From an uncultured Oscillospiraceae bacterium (GTDB taxonomy: Bacteria; Bacillota; Clostridia; Oscillospirales; Acutalibacteraceae): DNA of 11,411 nucleotides. Under the pieces are notes generated by a model, which ran no database searches, was not told the DNA's origin, and worked only from the letters and a program-made list of their open reading frames with translations. A program made the translations under genes and the position numbers. Where the stretch lies: contig URQJ01000049.1 of the NCBI GenBank assembly GCA_900549945.1, positions 1-11,411 on the forward strand, in the 5' to 3' direction. Positions 6,946 through 11,411 of the stretch are shown one piece after another; the first letter of the stretch is position 1; every line of letters starts with the position of its first letter.

Positions 6946-8937
6946 ATGAATGAGCTTTTATACGGCGTCGCGTACTACGACGAGTACATGCCCTATGAGC
7001 GGCTGCAAAAGGACATGGAAATGATGCGGGCGGCGAACATCAATGTGATCCGCATTGCGGAATCCACGTGGGCCAGCGAGGAGCCGGAGAACGGCGTCTT
7101 TAATTTCACGCATGTCGAGCGGGCGCTCAGGGCCGCGCAGGCGGCGGGCATTTCCGTCATTGTCGGCACGCCGACGTATGCGGTGCCGCCTTGGCTCGCG
7201 GCTGAGCACCCCGAAATCATCGCGGTCACGCCGCGCGGGCAGGGCAAATACGGCGCCCGCCAGAATATGGACATCACCTCGCCCGCCTACCGCTTCCACG
7301 CGGAGCGCGTGATCCGCAGGCTGATGGAATGCGTGCAGAAATACCCGAACGTCATTGGGTTCCAGCTCGACAACGAGACGAAGCACTACAACACCTGCGG
7401 CCCGAACGTGCAGAAGCGGTTCGTCGCCTATCTGCGGGAGAAGTTCGGCACAGTGGAGGCGCTGAATGCGGCATTCGGCTTCAATTACTGGAGCAACCGC
7501 ATCGACTGCTGGGAGAACGTGCCCGACGTGACCGGCACGATCAACTGGAGCTTCGCGGCGGAGTTCTCGAAATTCCAGCGCACGCTGGTCGATGAATACC
7601 TCGCGTGGCAGGCCGCGATCGTCCGCGAATACGCGCGGGCGGATCAGTTCATCACGCAGAATTTCGACTACGAATGGCGCGGCTACTCCTACGGCGTGCA
7701 GCCGGACGTCAACCACAAGACTGCCGCCCGCTGCCTGATGGTTGCCGGGTGCGACATCTACCACCCGACGCAGGACAAGCTGACCGGCAAGGAGATCGCG
7801 GTCTGCGGCGCGCTTTGCCGCAGCCTCAAAAACGACAACTACCTCGTGCTTGAATCACAGGCGCAGGGCCATGTGAACTGGACGCCGTACGAAGGGCAGA
7901 TGCGCCTGCACGCGTTCAGCCATGTGGCAAGCGGCGCAAATTCCGTGATGTACTGGCACTGGCATTCGATCCACAATTCGTTTGAAACGTACTGGAAGGG
8001 CCTTTTGAGCCACGACTTGCAGCCGAACGCCCCCTACCGCGAAGCGTGCACGATCGGTGCCGATTTCAAGCGTCTCAGCGGGAAGCTCGTGAACCTCAAG
8101 AAGAAAAACCGCGTCGCAATGTTTGTCAGCAACGAGGCGCTCACATCGCTCAATCTGTTCCGCCTGCCGGACGGCAAAACCTTCTATAACGACGTGGTGC
8201 GCTGGCTGTTCGACGCGCTGTACGAGATGAATGTCGAGTGCGACATGCTGTTCCCCGAGGACGAGAATTTCGGGGACTATGACGTGCTGCTCGTGCCGGC
8301 GCTTTACACCGCGCCGCGCGCGCTGCTCGAGCGGATCAAGGCGTTCGCCGCCGCAGGCGGCGAGCTCGTCGCGACGTTTAAGACGGCGTTCTCGGATGAA
8401 AACCTCAAGGTGTACCCGGAGACGCAGCCGGCCGTGCTTTCCGAATGCTTCGGCATCGCGTACGACGAGTTCACGGTGCCCGAAAATGTCGGCGTGACCG
8501 GCGAAGCGCTGCCCGCAGGCCCGGCCTCGGTATGGATGGAGCTCGTCCGCCCCGAGGGCGCGTCGGTGCTCGCGCACTACAACCATAAGTTCTGGGGCGA
8601 ATACGCGGCGGTTACGGAGAATGCGTTCGGGAGCGGACACGCGACGTATCTCGCGACGATGACGACGCCCGAATGCCTCAAGGCCGTGCTGGAGCGCGTC
8701 CTGAAGCGCGCCGGCGTCTGGGGCGTCGAGCAGCAGGCGCAGTTCCCGCTCATCATCAAGAGCGGCGTCAATCAGGCGGGGAAGAACGTGCGGTTCTACT
8801 TCAATTATTCCGGAGAGGACGCCGCACAGGCGTACCTGCATGCGGACGGCACAGAGCTTCTCGGCGGCGAGGCCGTGCGAAACGGCGATACGCTGCGGTT
8901 TGAGCCGTGGGGCTTCAAGATCATCGAGGAGGCCTAA
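6946..8937 (+). CDS. Beta-galactosidase, glycoside hydrolase family 42
   Basis: A 663-residue retaining beta-galactosidase that removes terminal beta-linked galactose. With no signal peptide it should work in the cytoplasm on imported oligosaccharides. The TIM barrel covers about residues 1-385, with the family's N-terminal pattern (NVIRIAESTWASEEPENGVF). The acid/base is E144 in QLDNE and the nucleophile is E347 in SFETYWKGLLSHD. Residues ~386-595 form the trimerisation (flavodoxin-like) domain and ~599-663 the small C-terminal beta domain. Length and order fit GH42. The Cys cluster that binds zinc in some GH42 enzymes is missing, with only C151 in that loop. I chose the ATG at 6946 because AAAGGAA lies 8 bases upstream and MNELLYGVAYYDEY aligns with the family start. 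An upstream in-frame ATG at 6838 lies in the terminator hairpin. The exact substrate linkage is unknown. Confidence 0.93.
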   Translation: MNELLYGVAYYDEYMPYERLQKDMEMMRAANINVIRIAESTWASEEPENGVFNFTHVERALRAAQAAGISVIVGTPTYAVPPWLAAEHPEIIAVTPRGQGKYGARQNMDITSPAYRFHAERVIRRLMECVQKYPNVIGFQLDNETKHYNTCGPNVQKRFVAYLREKFGTVEALNAAFGFNYWSNRIDCWENVPDVTGTINWSFAAEFSKFQRTLVDEYLAWQAAIVREYARADQFITQNFDYEWRGYSYGVQPDVNHKTAARCLMVAGCDIYHPTQDKLTGKEIAVCGALCRSLKNDNYLVLESQAQGHVNWTPYEGQMRLHAFSHVASGANSVMYWHWHSIHNSFETYWKGLLSHDLQPNAPYREACTIGADFKRLSGKLVNLKKKNRVAMFVSNEALTSLNLFRLPDGKTFYNDVVRWLFDALYEMNVECDMLFPEDENFGDYDVLLVPALYTAPRALLERIKAFAAAGGELVATFKTAFSDENLKVYPETQPAVLSECFGIAYDEFTVPENVGVTGEALPAGPASVWMELVRPEGASVLAHYNHKFWGEYAAVTENAFGSGHATYLATMTTPECLKAVLERVLKRAGVWGVEQQAQFPLIIKSGVNQAGKNVRFYFNYSGEDAAQAYLHADGTELLGGEAVRNGDTLRFEPWGFKIIEEA

Positions 8938-9010
8938 GACGGCCCGCGGGCGTGCCCGGCGCACAGCCTGCGAAAATGTAGGAAATACAGCCGGTGTGTT
9001 CCAGCACCGG

Positions 9011-9039
9011 GGGGCTCGGCGTTTTGCCGGGCCCCTTTT
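9011..9039 (+). terminator. Intrinsic terminator after the GH42 gene
   Basis: A 10-bp GC-rich stem (9011-9020 with 9026-9035, GGGGCTCGGC/GCCGGGCCCC, one G-U pair) has loop GTTTT and a TTTT tail. It is directly preceded by a second small hairpin (8991-8996 with 9005-9010, CCGGTG/CACCGG). This marks the end of the galactoside-use unit. Confidence 0.85.
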
Positions 9040-9232
9040 GCGTGCGGGGACGGCGGAAGCGGATATGCGTGCCCGCGGCTTGCCTTTCGCTGTGCGGAAA
9101 AGGCTGGGACCGGCAGGCCGGGCCGCAGCGGGGCCGATATGCGCGGAACGCGGGCGTACAAAACGCGTCGTTCGGAATACATGGAGGCATGCCGCTAAAA
9201 ACCCGAAAACCCACGGAATTGCAGGATTTTTA
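9040..9232. other. GC-rich non-coding stretch, nothing recognised
   Basis: Between the GH42 terminator and the fruK promoter there are about 190 bases with no ORF having a convincing start, ribosome-binding site or family match. I see no riboswitch, tRNA or repeat that I can name. Base composition is GC-rich until about 9190, then becomes AT-rich toward the promoter. A remnant gene or small structured RNA cannot be excluded. Confidence 0.4.
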
Positions 9233-9261
9233 TTGATTTCCGTCGAAAGAAGTGCTATTCT
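9233..9261 (+). promoter_or_regulatory. Promoter of the fruK-AEC-M20 operon
   Basis: TTGATT (9233-9238) and TATTCT (9256-9261) are 17 bases apart, and TGC directly before the -10 makes an extended -10 element. The expected start is near 9268, leaving a leader of about 27 nt that carries the GGGGAGGG ribosome-binding site (9281-9288) for the TTG start at 9295. Confidence 0.65.
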
Positions 9262-9294
9262 TATTCTACGATTGAATTTAGGGGAGGGTGTGCC

Positions 9295-10221
9295 TTGATT
9301 TATACGGTTACGCTGAATCCGGCGGTGGATTATGTGGTGTCGCTCGATGCGCTGGAGACGGGGGCAATCAACCGGGCGGCCTCGGAAAACGTCGTGTTCG
9401 GCGGCAAGGGCATCAACGTGTCGCTGATGCTGCGCGCACTCGAGACGCCGAGCGCGGCGCTCGGATTTATTGCGGGCTTTACGGGTGAGGCGATCCGCGC
9501 CGGCGTGGAGGTGCAGGGCGTCCGCACGGATTTCGTCGCACTGGAGAGCGGTTTCTCGCGCATCAACGTGAAGCTGCATGCCGGCGAGGAGACGGAGATC
9601 AACGGCGCAGGGCCAGAGATTCCGCCGGAAAAGCTCGAGCTCTTTTTTCAGAAATTGCAGGCGATGACAGACGCGGACACGCTCGTGCTTTCGGGCAGCG
9701 TGCCGCCCTCGCTGCCCGGCGATATTTACGCGCGCATCGCGGGCATTGCCGGGGAAAAAGGGGCGCGGCTGATCGTCGACGCGGCGGGAAAGCTGCTGCT
9801 TTCCGCGCTGCCGTACCGCCCGTTCCTCGTCAAGCCGAACCGGGAAGAGCTTGCGGCGCTGTTTGACGCGCCTGCCGGCACGGACGAGGCCGTGCTCGCG
9901 CTTGCCAAGCGCTTGCAGGCGCAGGGAGCACGCCATGTGCTCGTCTCCATGGCCGGAGACGGCGCGCTGCTCTGCACGGAATCGGGCGAGGTGTACCGCG
10001 TGCCCGCGGCGAAAGGTACAGTTGTAAACTCGGTCGGCGCCGGCGATTCGATGGTCGGCGGCTTTCTTGCGGCGCTCGAGAAAACGGGCGATTTTCAGGC
10101 GGCGCTTGCGCTCGGCGCGGCGGCCGGCGGCGCGACGGCCTTCTCGGTCGGCATCGCGGGCTTTCAGAAAGTGATGGCGCTTTACGAACGCATCAAAACA
10201 GAGGTGAAGCGCATTGGATAG
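9295..10221 (+). CDS. fruK: PfkB-family sugar-phosphate kinase, probably 1-phosphofructokinase
   Basis: A 308-residue ribokinase-fold kinase that transfers phosphate from ATP to a phosphosugar, most likely fructose-1-phosphate to fructose-1,6-bisphosphate. The N-terminus MIYTVTLNPAVDYVV is the hallmark of the FruK/LacC branch. Further motifs are the substrate loop GGKGINVS, SGSVPPSLP, VKPNREEL and the C-terminal signature NSVGAGDSMVGGF with catalytic D251. NSVGAGDSMV is closer to FruK than to tagatose-6-phosphate kinase (LacC). LacC is also less likely because ABC-imported galactosides are not phosphorylated on entry. Translation starts at a TTG with GGGGAGGG 6 bases upstream, and no in-frame ATG gives the family N-terminus. 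It leads an operon with the AEC transporter, overlapping by 8 bp. No fructose PTS gene is present, so the substrate assignment is moderate. Confidence 0.85.
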   Translation: MIYTVTLNPAVDYVVSLDALETGAINRAASENVVFGGKGINVSLMLRALETPSAALGFIAGFTGEAIRAGVEVQGVRTDFVALESGFSRINVKLHAGEETEINGAGPEIPPEKLELFFQKLQAMTDADTLVLSGSVPPSLPGDIYARIAGIAGEKGARLIVDAAGKLLLSALPYRPFLVKPNREELAALFDAPAGTDEAVLALAKRLQAQGARHVLVSMAGDGALLCTESGEVYRVPAAKGTVVNSVGAGDSMVGGFLAALEKTGDFQAALALGAAAGGATAFSVGIAGFQKVMALYERIKTEVKRIG

Positions 10222-11155
10222 TTTTCTCATCGCGCTGAACGCCGTCATGCCGACGTTTCTGCTGCTCGCATTCGGCTATTTTCTGCGCAATGCCCATTTT
10301 GTGGACGGCGCCTATCTGAAGCAGACGAACGCGCTGACCTTCAAATTTTTCCTGCCGGTTCTGCTGTTCAACAACATCTATAAGACGCGGATCGCCGAGA
10401 TTTTCGACGGCACGATGTTCCTTTTCGCCGTCGTCAGCCTGCTCGTGCTGTTTGGTGTGCTGTGCCTTGTGGTGCCGCGCGCGGTGCGCGAGCCGCGGCA
10501 GCGCGGCGTGGTCATTCAGGGGCTGTTCCGCAGCAATTACGTGATTTTCGGCGTGAGCCTCGTCACGAACGTGTTCGGCGCGGAGCATGCGGCCGCGGCC
10601 TCCATGCTGAGCGCCGTGCTTGTGCCGATGTACAATGTCCTTGCCGTGGTGGCGCTCGCCTTTTTCACAAGCGGCGAACGCGTGCCGCTGAAAAGCACGC
10701 TGAAATCCATCGCGCTGAACCCGCTGATTCTTGCTGGCCTGCTCGGCGTGCTGGCTTCGCTCGCCGGGCTGCGGTTTCCGACCTTTTTGGAGACGGCGGT
10801 CAACGACCTCGCAAAGCTCGCGACGCCGCTCGCGCTCATCGTGCTCGGCGGCGATTTCAGCTTTAAAAGCGCGCGGGGCAATATCCGCCTCGCGATGACG
10901 GCCGTTGCGGTGAAGCTCGTCGTGATCCCGCTCATCTTCATCCCGCTTGCGGTGCTCGCGGGCATCCGCGGCGCGAACCTGCTGGCGCTCTCGCTGGCGT
11001 GGGAAACGCCGGTTGCCGTTTCGAGCTATATCATGGCGCAGCAGGCCGGCGCGGACGACCAGCTCGCGGGGCAGCTCGTGGTCATCAGCTCCGTGTGCTG
11101 TATCCCGACCGTATTTCTAATGATCTTTATTTTGCAGAGCCTTGCGCTGCTGTGA
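10214..11155 (+). CDS. AEC-family (auxin efflux carrier/MdcF-type) transporter
   Basis: A 313-residue integral membrane protein with about ten predicted helices, matching the bacterial AEC family (YfdV/MdcF-like). Known members move organic anions such as malate or malonate. The pattern is recognisable from the N-terminus (VMPTFLLLAFGYFLR, then LTFKFFLPVLLFNNI), the mid-protein break with NPLILAGLLGVL, the PLALIVLGGDF segment that starts the second half, and the C-terminal ETPVAVSSYIMAQQAGAD motif. The start is a TTG at 10214 with GAGGTGA 6 bases upstream, lying inside the end of fruK, so the two are probably translationally coupled. The M20 peptidase begins 12 bases after the stop. The substrate cannot be told from sequence. 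Confidence 0.9.
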   Translation: MDSFLIALNAVMPTFLLLAFGYFLRNAHFVDGAYLKQTNALTFKFFLPVLLFNNIYKTRIAEIFDGTMFLFAVVSLLVLFGVLCLVVPRAVREPRQRGVVIQGLFRSNYVIFGVSLVTNVFGAEHAAAASMLSAVLVPMYNVLAVVALAFFTSGERVPLKSTLKSIALNPLILAGLLGVLASLAGLRFPTFLETAVNDLAKLATPLALIVLGGDFSFKSARGNIRLAMTAVAVKLVVIPLIFIPLAVLAGIRGANLLALSLAWETPVAVSSYIMAQQAGADDQLAGQLVVISSVCCIPTVFLMIFILQSLALL

Positions 11156-11167
11156 GGAGGTAAAGCG

Positions 11168-11411
11168 ATGCAGATCAATGCAGAACGTCTTGTCCATACA
11201 TTTTCGGAGCTCGTCGCGGTGGACAGCCCCTCCTTCGGCGAGCGTGCGATGGCGGACTGTCTCCGGGACAGGCTCGCGGCGCTCGGCATATCCTGTAAGG
11301 AGGACAATGCGGGCGCGGCGCTCGGCGGCACGGCCGGCAACCTCTTTGCCCGTGTGCCCGGCACGCTCGAGCAGCCGGCGCTGCTGTTCTGCACGCACAT
11401 GGATACCGTCG
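11168..11411 (+). CDS. M20-family metallopeptidase (PepT/YqjE-like), N-terminal part, cut by window end
   Basis: The first 81 residues of a zinc-dependent M20 peptidase. The start (ERLVHTFSELVAVDSPSFGER), the GGTAGNLFARVPG segment and the LLFCTHMDTV metal-binding motif, with its conserved His and Asp, fit the peptidase T-like group that includes YqjE. These proteins are about 370-410 residues, so roughly 80 percent lies beyond the window. The ATG at 11168 has an AGGAGG sequence 7 bases upstream that overlaps the AEC stop region, so it is very likely co-transcribed with fruK and the AEC gene. The substrate is probably a small peptide or an N-acyl amino acid. Confidence 0.85.
   Translation, partial: MQINAERLVHTFSELVAVDSPSFGERAMADCLRDRLAALGISCKEDNAGAALGGTAGNLFARVPGTLEQPALLFCTHMDTV

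Noticed and set aside
8840..9298. Possible small gene reading from the end of GH42 through the gap
   Set aside because: It begins inside GH42 in another frame, runs through the terminator and promoter, and is Arg/Ala-rich with no recognisable fold.
9295..10221. Assignment of the PfkB-family kinase as tagatose-6-phosphate kinase (LacC) acting on the GH42 product
   Set aside because: The NSVGAGDSMV signature favours FruK, no other tagatose pathway gene is present, and ABC import does not yield phosphorylated galactose. The genes are also on separate transcripts.
7855..10248. Open frame of 797 codons on the minus strand spanning the GH42, gap and fruK region
   Set aside because: It runs antisense through two well-supported genes, a terminator and a promoter. 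It reflects the lack of stop codons in GC-rich antisense sequence.

Overview
The window is GC-rich, densely packed and coded entirely on the plus strand, with Shine-Dalgarno sites, intrinsic terminators and several GTG/TTG starts. The gene families from about base 800 onward (a YesM/YesN-type two-component system, an LplABC-type sugar transporter with a DUF3502-like binding lipoprotein, and a GH42 beta-galactosidase) suggest a GC-rich, carbohydrate-fermenting Bacillota bacterium of the Clostridia type. This taxonomic guess rests on gene families and style only.

Layout. Bases 1-294 hold the 3' end of pstA (phosphate ABC permease), closed by a clear intrinsic terminator. An nhaA gene starts at 449 but stops being NhaA near base 793. 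The same reading frame continues as the C-terminal DNA-binding part of an AraC-type response regulator, ending at 1216. This in-frame NhaA/AraC junction is the strangest thing in the window. It looks like either an assembly chimera or a deletion/recombination join that removed most of nhaA and the receiver half of the regulator.

From there the layout is coherent. A sensor histidine kinase overlaps the regulator by 4 bp (1213-3042) and ends at a strong terminator. After an AT-rich regulatory gap come two ABC permeases (3327-4253, 4273-5187) and their lipoprotein binding protein (5233-6783). A terminator, a promoter-like pair and a palindrome separate these from a cytoplasmic GH42 beta-galactosidase (6946-8937), which has its own terminator. 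The reading is that the kinase/regulator pair senses an extracellular galactoside and switches on the transporter, and that the imported oligosaccharide is cut inside the cell. No ATPase gene is present, so a shared MsmX/UgpC-type ATPase elsewhere is expected.

A second transcription unit starts after a 357-bp GC-rich gap with a good extended -10 promoter. It holds a PfkB-family sugar-phosphate kinase (FruK-like, TTG start), an AEC-family permease (TTG start, overlapping by 8 bp) and the 5' end of an M20-family metallopeptidase cut by the window edge.

No tRNA, rRNA, CRISPR array, insertion sequence or phage gene was recognised. No clearly new biological system is visible. The items most worth checking are the chimeric junction and the regulatory architecture upstream of the permease operon and of the GH42 gene.
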